The notes: generated by a model from the letters alone, not told the origin. Positions 23,417 to 35,786 are shown, numbered from the stretch's first letter. The stretch is 64,000 bases of DNA from Haematobia irritans (GCF_050003625.1 NC_134400.1:194321918-194385917), one strand, 5' to 3'. Numbers and translations are program-made.

Positions 23417-24378
23417 TAAGTCTACAAAAAATTATTACGAATCGATATGGACTTTTGCACGGTACGTGGAAGCCAGAATTGAAATATGGGGGTCGCTTAT
23501 ATGGGGGGCTATATACAATTACGAAATTGATATGGACCAATTTTTGTGTGATTGGGGATCGATTTATCTGAAGGCTATAACTATAGACCGATATGGACCT
23601 AGTTAGGCATGGTTGTTAACGGCCATATACTAGCACAATGTACCAAATTTCAACTGACTCGAATGAAATTTGCTGCTCCAAGAGGCTCCAAAACCAAATC
23701 TCGGGCTCGGTTTATATGGGGGCTATATATGATTATTGACTGATATGGACCACTTTTGGCATGGTTGTTAAATATCATACACTACCACCACGTACCAAAT
23801 TTCAACCAGATCGGATGAATTTTGCTTCTCCAAAAGCACCGGAGGTCAAATCTGGGGATCGGTTTATATATAGCCCCCAATATAATTATGGACTGATATG
23901 AACCAATTCCTGCATGATTGTTGGATACCATATACTAACATCACGTACCAAATTTCAAACGAATCGGATGAATTTTGCTCTTCCAAGGGGCTCAGGAGGT
24001 CAAATCTGGGGATCGGTTTATATGGGGGCTATATATAATTAAGGACCGATGTGGACCAATTTTTGCATGGTAATTAGAGACCATATACTAACACCATGTA
24101 CCAAATTTCAGTCGGATCGGATGAAATTTGCCTCTCTTAGAGGCTCCGCAAGCCAAATCGGTGGATATGTTGATATGGGGGCTATATATAATTATGGACC
24201 GATGTGGACCAATTTTTGCATGATTAGTAGAGACCATATACTAACACCATGTACCAAATTTCAGCCGGATGGGATGAAATTTGCTTCTCTTAGAATCTCC
24301 GCAAGCCAAATCGGGGGATCGGTTTATATGGGGGCTTTATATAATTATGGACCGATGTGGACCAATTTTTGCATGGTT

Positions 24379-24723
24379 AGGTTAGGTTAGGTTAGGTTAT
24401 GTGGCAGCCCGATGTATCAGGCTCACTTAGACTATTCAGTCCATTGTGATACCACAGTGGTGAACTTCTCTCTTATCACTGCCCGATTCCATGTTAAGCT
24501 CAATGACAAGGGACCTCCTTTTTATAGCCGAGTCCGAACGGCGTTCCACATTCCAGTGAAACCACTTAGAGAAGCTTTGAAACCCTCAGAAATGTCACCA
24601 GCATTACTGAGGTGGGATAATCCACCGCTGAAAAACTTTTTGGTGTTCGGTCGTAGCAGGAATCGAACCCACGACCTTGTGTATGCAAGGCGGGCATGCT
24701 AACCATTGCACCACGGTGGCTCC
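24379..24723 (-). mobile_element. Full-length tRNA-derived SINE with (CCTAA)n tail
   Basis: On the minus strand it starts GGGAGCCACCGTGGTGC, has an A box TGGTGCAATGGTTAGCATG and a B box GGTTCGATTCC, then a ~250-bp body, and ends in four CCTAA-type units. It is flanked by a 7-bp duplication CATGGTT (24372-24378, 24724-24730). The 345-bp size and Pol III boxes fit a class 2 SINE. Confidence 0.9.
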
Positions 24724-25107
24724 CATGGTTGGTAGAGACGATATACTAACACCATGTACCAAATTTCAACCGAATCGGATGAATTTTGCTTCTCCAAGAG
24801 GTTCCGGAGGTCAAATATGGGGATCGGTTTATATGTGGGCTATACGTAAAAGTGGTCCAAAATGGACCATTTGCAATACCATCCGACCTACATCAATAAC
24901 AACTACTTGTGCCAAGTTTCAAGTCGATAGCTTGTTTCGATCGAAAGTTAGCGTGATTTCGACAGACGGACGGACATGCTTACATGGACTCAGAATTTCA
25001 CCATGACCCTGAATATATATACTTTATGGGGTCTTAGAGTAAGATTTCGATGTGTTACAAACGGAATGACAAAGTTAATATACCCCCATCCTATGGTGGA
25101 GGGTATA

Positions 25108-25590
25108 AAAATAGCGTTATGATGTTTTGAATGCTATAAACTTAATTTCATAGAATTGAGTGAACAGTTCAAGTCGTAAGAATTTTTTTCTGGTTGTATC
25201 CTAAAAAGATACAGTGCGCATTTAAGGGTTAACGACAAAATTTCGACAAATTAAAGGGATATTAGCAATTACAAACGTTTCTCCAACTAGTTGCTCAGCA
25301 CAAAAATTTTAAAGATCTTCTAAAGTCACAGCTTTAAAAGGGTTTAGATACAATGATACAAATTATATAAATTTTATCGAAAAAAATGCTAAATCCATTC
25401 TACAAAAATTGTGATTTTTCTAATTTGAATATTTAAGGCAATATTTCCTCAAAAAATTATCCAATTTTGTTGGTTGTTTTTAGGTTTAGTCATTCTTAAC
25501 TTGGAACACTTTCATAGAGCCTAAGAAATAGGCTTTAAGAGAAAAAAATAATTTTTAGAATTTGGGAGAAAAATAAAAAAATATTCCCAA
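25108..25590. other. AT-rich flank between A5 and the satellite
   Basis: No gene or known repeat recognised. Confidence 0.4.
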
Positions 25591-28500
25591 TTCACGAATT
25601 GAGGTCCTTTTCGTTCTAGGACGCATATTTAAGGAGTTATGACCAAAATAAGTTTTTCATATAAAAATTCGAATTTTTCGATGATTTTCATGGACATTTT
25701 AATTTTTTGGGGGTGGTCACTCCACAAATATGCGCTCTAGGACGCATATTTAAGGAGTTATGGCCAAAATAAGTTTTTCATTTAAAAATTTGAATTTTTC
25801 GAGGATTTTCATCGAAATTTTAATTTTTGTGGGGTGGTCACGATAGGACGCATATTTAAGGAGTTTTGGCCAAAAAAAATTTAATTTTTCGATGATTTTC
25901 TTCGAAATTTTGATATTTTGGGGGTTGGTCACGAATTGAGGTTATTTTCGCTCTAGGACGCATATTTAAGGAGTTATGGCCAAAATAAGTTTTTCATTTA
26001 AAAATTTGAATTTTTCGAGGATTTTCATCGAAATTTTAATTTTTGTGTGGTGGTCACGAATTGGGGTCCTTTTCACTCTAGGACGCATATTTAAGGAATT
26101 ATGGACAAAATAAGTTTTTATTTTAAAAATTTTCATTTTTCGAGGATTTTCATCGAAATTTTAATTTTTGTGGGGTGGTCACGAATTGAGGTCCTTTTTA
26201 CTCTAGGACGCATATTTAAGGAGTTATGGCCAAAGAAATTGAACTTTTCGATGATTTTCATCGAAATTTTGAAATTTTGGGCGGTGGTTACGAGTTGAGG
26301 TCCTTTTCGCTCTAGGACGCATATTTAAGGAGTTATGGCCAAAATAAATTTTTCACATAAATAATTGAATTTTTCGATGATTTTTATGGAAATTTTAATT
26401 TTTTGGGGGTGGTCACGAGTTGAGGTCCTTTTCGCTCTAGGACGCATATTTAAGGAGTTATAGCCAAAATAAGTTTTTCATTTAAAAATTTGAATTTTTC
26501 GAGGATTTTCATGGAAATTTTAATTTTTGTGGGTTGGTCAGGAATTGGGGTCCTTTTCACTGTAGTACGCATATTTAAGGAGTTATGGCCAAAATAAGTT
26601 TTTCATTTAGAAATTTGAATTTTTCGAGGATTTTCATCGAAATTTTAATTTTTGTGGGGTGGTCACGAATTGGTGTCCTCTTCACTCTAGGACGCACATT
26701 TAAGGAGTTTTGGCCAAAAAAAAAATTTAATTTTTCGATGATTTTCTTCGAAATTTTGATATTTTGGGGGTTGGTCACGAATTGAGGTCCTTTTCGCTCT
26801 AGGACGCATATTTAAGGAGTTATGACCAAAATAAGTTTTTCATTTAAAAATTTGAATTTTTCGAGGATTTTCATCGAAATTTTAATTTTTGTGTGGTGGT
26901 CACGAATTGGGGTCCTTTTCACTCTAGGACGCATATTTAAGGAATTATGGACAAAATAAGTTTTTATTTTAAAAATTTTCATTTTTCGAGGATTTTCATC
27001 AAAATTTTAATTTTTGTGGGGTGGTCACGAATTGAGGTCCTTTTTACTCTAGGACGCATATTTAAGGAGTTATGGCCAAAGAAATTGAACTTTTCGATGA
27101 TTTTCATCGAAATTTTGATATTTTGGGGGGTGGTTACGAGTTGAGGTCCTTTTCGCTCTAGGACGCATATTTAAGGAGTTATGGCCAAAATAAATTTTTC
27201 ACATAAATAATTGAATTTTTCGATGATTTTTATGGAAATTTTAATTTTTTGGGGGTGGTCACGAATTGGGGTCCTTTTCACTCTAGGACGCATATTTAAG
27301 GAGTTATAGCCAAAATAAGTTTTTCATTTAAAAATTTGAATTTTTCGAGGATTTTCATGGAAATTTTAATTTTTGTGGGTTGGTCACGAATTGGGGTCCT
27401 TTTCACTGTAGTACGCATATTTAAGGAGTTATGGCCAAAATAAGTTTTTCATTTAGAAATTTGAATTTTTCGAGGATTTTCATCGAAATTTTAATTTTTG
27501 TGGGGTGGTCACGAATTGGTGTCCTCTTCACTCTAGGACGCATATTTAAGGACTTATGGCCAAAATACGTTTTTCATTTAAAATTTTGAATTTTTCGAGG
27601 ATTTTCATCGAAATTTTAATTTTTGTGGAGTGGTTACGAATTGGGGTCCTTTTCACACTAGGACGCATATTTAAGGAGTTATTGTCAAAATAAGTTTTTC
27701 ACATAAAAAATTGAATTTTTCGGTGATTTTCATGGAAATTTTAATTTTTTGGGGGTGGTCACGAATTGAGGTCCTTTTCACTCTAGAACGCATATTTAAG
27801 GAGTTATGGCCAAAGAAATTGAATTTTTCGAGGATTTTCATCGAAATTTTAATTTTTTGGGGGTGGTCACGAATTGAGGTCCTTTTCGCTCTAGGACGCA
27901 TATTTAAGGAGTTATGGCCAAAATAAGTTTTTCATTTAAAAATTTGAATTTTTCGAGGATTTTCATCGAAATTTTAATTTTTTGGGGGTGGTCACGAATT
28001 GAGGTCCTTTTCACTCTAGGACGCATATTTAAGGAGTTATGGCCAAAATAAGTTTTTAATTGAAAAATTTGAATTTTCGAGGATTTTCATCGAAATTTTA
28101 ATTTTTGTGGGGTGGTCACGTATTGTGGTCCTTTTCACTCTAGGACGCATATTTAAGGAGTTATGGCCAAAAGAAATTTGAATTTTTCGATGATTTTCAT
28201 GGAAATTTTAATTTTTTGGGGGTGGTCACGAATTGAGGTCCTTTTCACTCTAGGACGCATATTTAAGGAGTTATGGCCAAAATAAGTGTTTGATTTAAAA
28301 ATTTGAATCTTTCGATGATTTTTATCGAAATTTTGATATTTTGGGGGGTGGTCACGAGTTGAGGTCCTTTTCGCTCTAGGACGCATATTAAAGGAGTTAT
28401 GGCCAAAATAATTTTTTAACATAAAAAATTGAATTTTCGAGAATTTTCATCGAAATTTTAATTTTTGTGGGGTGGTCACGAATTGGGGTCCTTTTCACTC

Positions 28501-28770
28501 TAGGACGCATATTTAAGGAGTTATGGCCAAAAAAAAAAATTTTAACATAAAAATTTGAATTTTTCGATGATTTTCATGGAAATTTTAATTTTTGTGGGGT
28601 GGTCACGAATTGGGGTCCTTTTCGCTCTAGGACAATAGGAAAATAAGTTTTTCATTTAAAAATTTGAATTTTTCGAGGATTTTCATCGAAATTTTAATTT
28701 TTTTGGGGGTGGTCACGAATTGAGGTCCTTTTCACTCTAGAACGCATATTTAAGGAGTTATGGGCAAATG
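25591..28770 (+). repeat. ~125-bp satellite array with 846-bp higher-order repeat
   Basis: About 26 monomers, most 121-126 bp with shorter 107-112-bp variants. The best-conserved box is 'ggacgcatatttaaggagtt', followed by AT-rich sequence with 'tttttcgaggattttcatcg' and then 'ggtggtcacgaattg'. Diagnostic variants recur 846 bp apart (26095 and 26941; 26562 and 27408), so a seven-monomer block was duplicated. Short open frames on both strands are not genes. Confidence 0.9.
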
Positions 28771-28854
28771 GCCCAGATTATATTCCAATGACCGTGTTGA
28801 CCTTTTCCTCATAGAACAGTTCAGATGTTTTTCAAAATTTCGCATTTTTCTCAC

Positions 28855-29166
28855 CTACATATGTACATGGTGTGACTTATTGTTCCAATTTGTTTACTTA
28901 GCACAGGTTCAAGTATACGCACAATCTCTTTGAAAAGAAAACACTCCATAAAATTTCTATTCCATTTCCACCAAACGAGGTAAGTACGGCGCAAAAAAAA
29001 AATATACAATAGAATAGAATAGCGATGGAAAAGCAACACCATATGAAATGGATTTATGGCCTTTCTCACCTTCAAGTTCAGATATTTTTGCCATCTTCGC
29101 CTCATATTGTGTGACCGACCATCTGAATAAAGTGATGCTTGTAAACAAAATCAACAACAAGTTCAA
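28855..29166 (-). CDS. Candidate 5' exons of a secreted protein (weak)
   Basis: Proposed exon 1 (29166-29070) encodes a signal-like MNLLLILFTSITLF followed by charged residues. A GTGAG donor (29069) and a TTTTCAAAG acceptor (28928) join in phase to exon 2 (28927-28855), giving SELEEIVRILEPVLSKQIG, an amphipathic, possibly coiled-coil stretch. A second AG/GTGAG donor follows at 28854, so more exons would be needed; none is seen. Signal peptide plus coiled coil is common in secreted lectin- or fibrinogen-like fly proteins, but no such domain is visible. It may be a pseudogene or chance. Confidence 0.25.
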
Positions 29167-29869
29167 GGTTCAAGGCAAACAGGGTCAAACTGGACACTAG
29201 CCAGAAATGACAAAACAATGAATTTAGCACGATTTGAACTTAATACCAATGTGATAAGGAGATGGAAATGTGATAGATTGATGGATGGATGAAGAAAGCT
29301 ATGAATTTTCGAATGGGGTAAAGATGCAAGGGTGGTAAATTCACCTGAGAAAAAAAGGTGGCAAATCCCAATTAACTTCAAAACAACTCAAGTGTAAGAG
29401 GTTATTTGAAAATGTTTATCGAAACATATAAGTAAATATTTAAATATAAATTCCTATATTTGTATTACAAAACACAATATGGATTCCAGTGGATCAAGTT
29501 CATTGGACCATTATAATAAAGGTCTCAGATTTTCCTCCCATTAAAAGCACAAAAGTTCAATAAATAATGAACATAAATGAGACTATCTTTCATTTGAATT
29601 TTATTTTTGCTACACATGTGAACTTCTTGCACTACATTAAGCAGAGGATTTGCTAAGTCACTGAACTGCATTGCAGTACTAATGACATATGTTAATGCAC
29701 TTAGAAATGACATCCAAGTAGATGTGGACAGTGATGTTAAAACAAACCCAAAATTTTCATATGAAAAAAATAATAATAATAATGAAATATATGAAAAAAA
29801 AACAAATAAAGATGAGACATTCTATAGCAAAGACAGTTTAGGTAAATATTCCCTTTGGAAGAATTGAAA
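29167..29869. other. Intergenic DNA, no gene recognised
   Basis: AT-rich with an (AAT)n-like stretch at 29769-29785. Short frames lack recognisable domains. Confidence 0.4.
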
Positions 29870-30475
29870 TTTCGAAGAACTTTTCTATGGAAATGAAATT
29901 TCCTATAAAAAATGAAATCTTTTATAGTAAATAAAATTTCGACGAAATATTTTATAAAACTTCGATGAACTTAAATTTTCAGAATCTTTTCTATAGAAAT
30001 AAAATTTTCAGAAAAATTCCTATAAAAATAAAATTTCCAGAAAATTTTCTATAGAAATGAAATTTTCAGAAAATTTTCTATAGATCTAAAACTTTGACAA
30101 CATTTTTTTACAGAAATAAAATTTAAACAAAATTTTCTATAGAAATAAAATTGTGACAAAATTTTCTATGGAAATAAAATTGTGACAAAATTTTTTAAAG
30201 AAATACAATTTTCAGAAAATTCTCTATTGAATTAAAAATGTGACAAAGTTTTCAATAGAAATATAATTTGGACAACATTTTATATAGAAATAAAATTTTG
30301 ACAAAATTCTCTATAGAAATTAAATTTTCTGTAGTAATAAAATTTTGAGAAATTTTTTATAGAAATAAAATTTCGAGAAAATTTTCTATAGATCTATAGA
30401 ATAAAATGTTGACAACATTTTTTACAGAAATAAAATTTTGACAAAATTTTCTATAGAAATAACATTGTGAATTTT
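29870..30475 (-). repeat. Degenerate 29-bp palindromic array
   Basis: Minus-strand units, strongly diverged on the left and clearer towards 30475, where they abut the mini-me head at 30476. Confidence 0.8.
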
Positions 30476-31135
30476 TATATCCTTCACCACTACTGTGGTA
30501 CAGGGTATAATAAGTTTGTGCATTTGTATGTAACACCAAGAAATAATAGTCATAGACCCATCTTTTAGTATACCGATCGGCTTAGAATTAAATTCTGAGT
30601 ATGGCTTTTGAAGCCATATAGTGCAAATCTGACGAAAGATATATATGGGAGCTATAGCTAAATCAGTAGGTGATATAGGAGATTTCATTTAGACAAATTT
30701 GAGTACAATCGGTTGATAAATAAGGGTTATATGGCCCAATTTGGGAGAATCGGACAATACATATATATTGGAGCTAAATCTAAATCTGAACCGATTTCGA
30801 AAAAATTTTGCAGACTTCAAGGGTGGTGCAAAAGATTACTTTGTGCCAAATTTGGCGACGATTGGTTAGTAAAAAAGTGCAACATGACCCCATTTGTCGA
30901 AATCGGGCAATACATATATATGGGAGCTATATCTAAATTTGATACGATTTTTTCCAAATTTTTCGTCCTTGTGCCAAATTTTATCGGTTAATAATTGCGA
31001 CCGGAATCCTGTGAACAATAAATACATGGACAGACGGACGAACGGACACCAAGCGCTAGATCGACTCGGGAGGTGATTCTGAGTCGTTCGGTATATATTT
31101 TATGGGGTCTAAAATCAATATTTCTGGTAGGCACA
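30476..31135. mobile_element. Family G mini-me-like fragment (heads at both ends)
   Basis: The left head (TATATCCTTCACCAC...GTACAGGGTATAATAAG) equals the head of B2. The middle has diverged repeats with 'gggagctatatctaaat'. The right end is an inverted mini-me head with GACAGACGGACGAACGGACA and a 'tatatattttatggggtc' core. No tail hairpin is seen. A related scrap lies at 36072-36150. Confidence 0.65.
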
Positions 31136-31191
31136 TTTTTTTGGCAGATCAAGGCACATTTTTTTTTGGCAGATAAAATGACAGAATTGTA

Positions 31192-34100
31192 TATATGAAT
31201 ATAATTTTGACAAAATTTTCTATAGAAATAAAATTTTAGCAAAATTTTCTATACAAATAAAATTTTAATAGAAATAAAGTTTTGACAAAATATTCTATAG
31301 AAATAAAATGTTGACAAATTATTCTATAGGAATAAAATATTGACAAAATTTTGATATAGAAATAAAATTTTGGCAACATTTTCTATAGAAATAAAATTTT
31401 GAACAAAATTTTCTATAGGAATAAAATGTTGACAAAATTTTGATATAGAAATAAAATTTTGACAACGTTTTCTATATAAATAAAATTTAGACAAACTTTT
31501 CTATAGAAATAAAATTTTAACAAATATTTCTATACAAATAAAGTTTTTGATAAAATTTCTATAGATACAAAGCTTTTGATAAAATTTTCTATAGAAATAA
31601 AATTTAGACAAACTTTTCAATAGAAATAAAATTTTAACAAATATTTCTATACAAATAAAATTTTCATAGAAATAAAGTTTTGACAAAATATTCTATAGAA
31701 ATAAAATTTTGACAAATTATTCTATAGCAATAAAATTTTTACAAAATTTTACTAGAAATAAATTTTTGACAAAATATTCTATAGAAATAAAATTTTGACA
31801 AATTATTCTATAGGAATAAAATATTGACAAAATGTTGATATAGAAATAAAATTTTAACAACATTTTCTATAGAAATAAAATTTTGACAAAATTTTCTGTA
31901 GGGATAAAATATTGACAAAATTTTGATATAGAAATAAAATTTTGACATTTTCTATAGAAATAAAATTTTGACAAAATTTTGATAACATTTTCTTTATATT
32001 TTTGACAACATTTCCTATAGAAATAAAATTTAGACAAACTTTTCTATAGAAATAAAATTTTATCAAATATTTCTATACAAATAAAGTTTTTGATAAAATG
32101 TCTATAGAAATAAAGTTTTTGATAAAATCTTCTATAGAAATAAAATTTTGACAAAATTTTCTATAGAAATAAAATTTTGAAAAAAATTTCTATAGAAATA
32201 AAGTTTTTGATAAAATTTTCTATAGGAATAAAATTTTGACAAAATTTTCTATAGGAATAAAATTTTGACAAAATTTTCTATAGGAATGAAATTTTAGTAG
32301 ATAATAAAATTTTGACAAAATTTTCTATATAAATAAAATTTTGACAAAACTTTCTATATAAATAAAATTTTGACAAAATTTTCTATAGGAATAAAATTTA
32401 GACAAACTTTTCTATAGAAATAAAATTTAAAGAAATATTTCCATACAAATAAAGTTTTTGATAAAATATCTATAGAAATGAAGTTTTTGATAAAATTTTC
32501 TATAGAAATAAAATTTTGACAAAATTTTCTATAGGAATAAAATTATGACAAAATTTTCTATAGGAATAAAATTTTGACAAAATTTTCTATAGGAATAAAA
32601 TTTTGACAAAATTTTCTATAGGAATGCAATTTTAGTAGATAATAAAATTTTGACAAAATTTTCTATATAAATAAAATTTTGACAAAATTTTCTATATAAA
32701 TAAAATTTTGACAAAACTTTCTATATAAATAAAATTTTGACAAAATTTTCTATAGAAATAAAATTTAAAGAAATATTTCTATACAAATAAAGTTTTTGAT
32801 AAAATTTCTATAGAAATAAAGTTTTTGATAAAATTTTCTATACAAATAAAATTTTGACAAATTTTTCCATAGAAATAAAATTTTAACAAAATTTTCTATA
32901 TAAATAAAATTTTGACAAAATTTTCTATAGAAATAAAATTTTGACAAAATTTTCTATAGGAATAAAATTTTGACAAAATTTTCTATAGGAATAAAATTTT
33001 GACAAAATTTTCTATAGGAATAAAATTTTGACAAAATTTTCTATAGGAATGCAATTTTAGTAGATAATAAAATTTTGACAAAATTTTCTATAGGAATAAA
33101 ATTTAGACAAACTTTTCTATAGAAATAAAATTTAAAGAAATATTTCTATACAAATAAAGTTTTTGATAAAATTTCTATAGAAATAAAGTTTTTGATAAAA
33201 TTTTCTATACAAATAAAATTTTGACAAAATTTTCCATAGAAATAAAATTTTAACAAAATTTTCTATATAAATAAAATTTTGACAAAATTTTCTATAGAAA
33301 TAAAATTTTGACAAAATTTTCTATAGGAATAAAATTTTGACAAAATTTTCTATAGGAATAAAATTTTGACAAAATTTTCTATAGGAATGCAATTTTAGTA
33401 GATAATAAAATTTTGACAAAATTTTCTATATAAATAAAATTTTGACAAAATTTTCTATATAAATAAAATTTTGACAAAATTTTCTATAGGAATAAAATTT
33501 TGACAAAATTTTCTATAGGAATAACATTTTGACAAAATTTTCTATAGGAATGCAATTTTAGTAGATAATAAAATTTTGACAAAATTTTCTATATAAATAG
33601 AATTTTGACAAAATTTTCTATATAAATAAAATTTTGTATAGGAATAAAATTTAAACAAATATTTCTATACAAATAAAGTTTTAGATAAAATTTCTATAGA
33701 AGTAAAGTTTTTGATAAAATTTTCTATAGAAATAAAACTATGACAAAATTTCCCATAGAAATAAAATTTTAACAAAATTTTCTATATAGAAATAAAATTT
33801 TGACAAAATTTTCTATAGAAATAAAATTTTGACAAAATTTTCTATAGGAATGCAATTTTAGTAGATAATAAAATTTTGACAAAATTTTCTATATAAATAA
33901 AATTTTGACAAAATTTTCTATATATATAAAATTTTGACAAAATTTTGTATAGGAATAAAATTTAGACAAACTTTTGTATAGAAATAAAATTTAAACAAAT
34001 ATTTCTATACAAATAAAGTTTTTGATAAAATTTCTATAGAAATAAAGTTTTTGATAAAATTTTCTATAGAAATAAAACTATGACAAAATTTCCCATAGAA

Positions 34101-34262
34101 ATAAAATTTTAACAAAATTTTCTATATAGAAATAAAATTTTGACAAAATTTTCTATAGGAATAAAATTTTGACAAAATTTTCTATAGGAATAAAATTTTG
34201 ACAAAATTTTCTATAAGAACAAAATTTTGACAAAATTTTCTATAGGAATAAAATTTTAGTAG
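31192..34262 (-). repeat. Long 29-bp palindromic array with irregular higher-order structure (~100 units)
   Basis: Minus-strand units of the TTTCTATAGAAA and GAC-centred type. Blocks with 'aaagtttttgataaaatt' and 'ggaatgcaattttagtag' recur at irregular intervals of 163-416 bp (for example at 32631, 33047, 33384, 33547 and 33847). The last motif is a copy of the array border (TTTTAGTAGATTATTTTTGG), which shows that block duplications included the array end. Confidence 0.95.
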
Positions 34263-34345
34263 ATTATTTTTGGCTCGAGTGGCAACCATGATTATGAACC
34301 GATATGGACCAATTTTTGTGTGATTGGGGATCGGCAATATACGAG
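34250..34345 (-). repeat. Array border plus family A scrap
   Basis: Reads TTTTAGTAGATTATTTTTGG, then CTCGAGTGGCAACC, then 'aaccgatatggacc' and 'tgattggggatcgg', the same junction as in A3 (15541-15620). The A element is cut off at about 34340. Confidence 0.75.
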
Positions 34346-35129
34346 TAGACTAAATTCTAAAGATTTAATTTTTTGTTTTTCTTTAATAATTTTGCATTTT
34401 TTTTTCGAAACACTGTATGTATCAGATATACTTGCATACTTCATCTTCATCTCAAGTTTTTTTTTGTTTTCATGTCATAGATAACAAGGTGACGGTCTTT
34501 TAGCAATGCGTAAAAGCTGCATGCTTGGACAAAAACCGAATTCAGGTTTGGTTACTTAAAATAGAAATGAATAAAATCTAAAGAGCCCATTCTAGTTTGA
34601 ACTTAAATCCAGGGAACCGCTTAAGAGGCTCTTGAATGTTAAACATTTGAAATAGGGACATTAATCCATTGGCGGACAACTGTGTCTTGTAGAAAAACAT
34701 TTATATTAAAGATTCTGTGATTGAAGAAATTTCAATTAAAAATTAATTGAATCAATTAATTTGGTGATGGAAACTTAAAAATATTTTTTCTGTGTTTTTA
34801 TTATTAGTTTATTATAGATAATCATGCCTTATTTTAATTAATTATTTTATCCTCTAATACCATGGTATAAGAAGATATCTTTGTAAGCCTTTATCCATTT
34901 CTGTACCTTGGCCAAGAGCTCCTTAGCGTATCTCCTTATATTTACTGCCTACTATTTAGCAATCCTTCACCTCTTAATGGGTTAACATATTAATTGCAAA
35001 AGAATATTTGACCAAAACCTACAAACACAAACAGCCTTAGTGCATACTATGAACAGAAACTGGTTTAGGATGCATCTAAAAATGTAAATACCTCCTCAAA
35101 TTGTGTGTAACAAACAAGCCAGGGAAAGA
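34346..35129. other. Upstream flank of gene 2
   Basis: AT-rich. Bases 34700-34790 contain AATTAATTG motifs like the MITE at 58804-59089, suggesting a decayed relative. No coding signal. Confidence 0.4.
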
Positions 35130-35160
35130 TATAAAAGGCAGCCCTTTCCTAAGAATGGCA
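35130..35160 (+). promoter_or_regulatory. TATA box and initiator of the small secreted protein gene
   Basis: TATAAAA at 35130-35136 with an initiator-like GCATTAGT placing A+1 near 35160, 30 bp downstream, as expected for flies. The predicted 5' UTR is about 35160-35225. Confidence 0.65.
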
Positions 35161-35225
35161 TTAGTAAAGGACAAACAATATTATATCAACAAAGTCGCGA
35201 AATATCCTCTTCAAATATAAATAAA

Positions 35226-35636
35226 ATGATAAAAATTGTGAGTTTAAAATTAAATCCATGTTTTGTTTTTAAATAATTTTGGTTTTAGTTGCTCTTAATT
35301 GTCGTGGTAAGTATGGCAACAGCCTTACCAGTATCAACTCCCTTGTTGGCCGAATTGCATCCCCAACCTGCTGAAGCACCAGCTGACACTAAACATGCCA
35401 CTTATGTTGAGGCCATAACACCCATATTCCGTACAGCACCACTCGTGGCTACAGCGGCAGTTATACCCTCAGCTTTGACCACAGTTCACCATTTACCCTA
35501 TGCATATGCTGCAAATTATGTAAATATTATTATTTTATTTTCTTTAATTCATACTGTACTCACTTTTTTTTTAATTTTTAAGTTGACTTATGCTTCGCCA
35601 GCCTCAGAAGTATCACACTATCGTATATCCTATTAG
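35226..35636 (+). CDS. Small secreted cuticle-like protein, three exons
   Basis: Exon 1 (35226-35237) encodes MIKI, followed by a 51-bp GT-AG intron (35238-35288). Exon 2 is 35289-35519, then a 63-bp GT-AG intron with a T-rich end (35520-35582), then exon 3 (35583-35636). The product is 98 aa: a signal peptide of ~16 residues (MIKILLLIVVVSMATA), a Pro/Ala-rich stretch, and a tail with HHLPYAYAANY and SEVSHYRISY. Ala/Tyr/Val/Pro-rich short secreted proteins of this kind are typical of fly cuticle gene clusters. The second intron is a multiple of three and has no stop, so retaining it would give a 119-aa form with a hydrophobic insert. Function beyond a cuticle-like secreted protein is inference. 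Confidence 0.7.
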
Positions 35637-35786
35637 ATGTCATGGGCAATTGAGTAGCAAAACTTTTGCATAAAGCTTTGATATAACAATCAGCCTGAAA
35701 GTAGGCATTGGTTTTTATTGTATTTAACAACTATTTGTGGAACTTGAGTATTATTTGGTTTATATTGTGTAAATTATCATTGAAGA

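Larger units (their letters stand above)
22825..25107 (-). mobile_element. Family A element (copy A5), carrying a MITE and a SINE
   Basis: The tail is at the left (acaagtatatacggcc, hairpin, ACCCTCCACCAT) and the head at the right (ACAGACGGACGGACATGC, core, GGTGGAGGGTATA). A MITE (23027-23416) sits in the tail spacer and a SINE (24379-24723) in a 153-bp unit; both have clean target duplications. Flanks are A...A, the same as T...T on the other strand. Confidence 0.85.

Noticed and set aside
24379..24400. Telomeric TTAGG repeat or internal telomere
   Set aside because: Only about four units, located at the tail of a SINE with a target duplication; not a telomere.
25750..28422. Short frames such as KISMKILEKF in the satellite region
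   Set aside because: They repeat with the ~125-bp satellite monomer on both strands and have no domain.
31192..34262. CRISPR-like regular repeats
   Set aside because: Units are directly adjacent 29-mers without unique spacers, in a eukaryotic genome with no cas genes.
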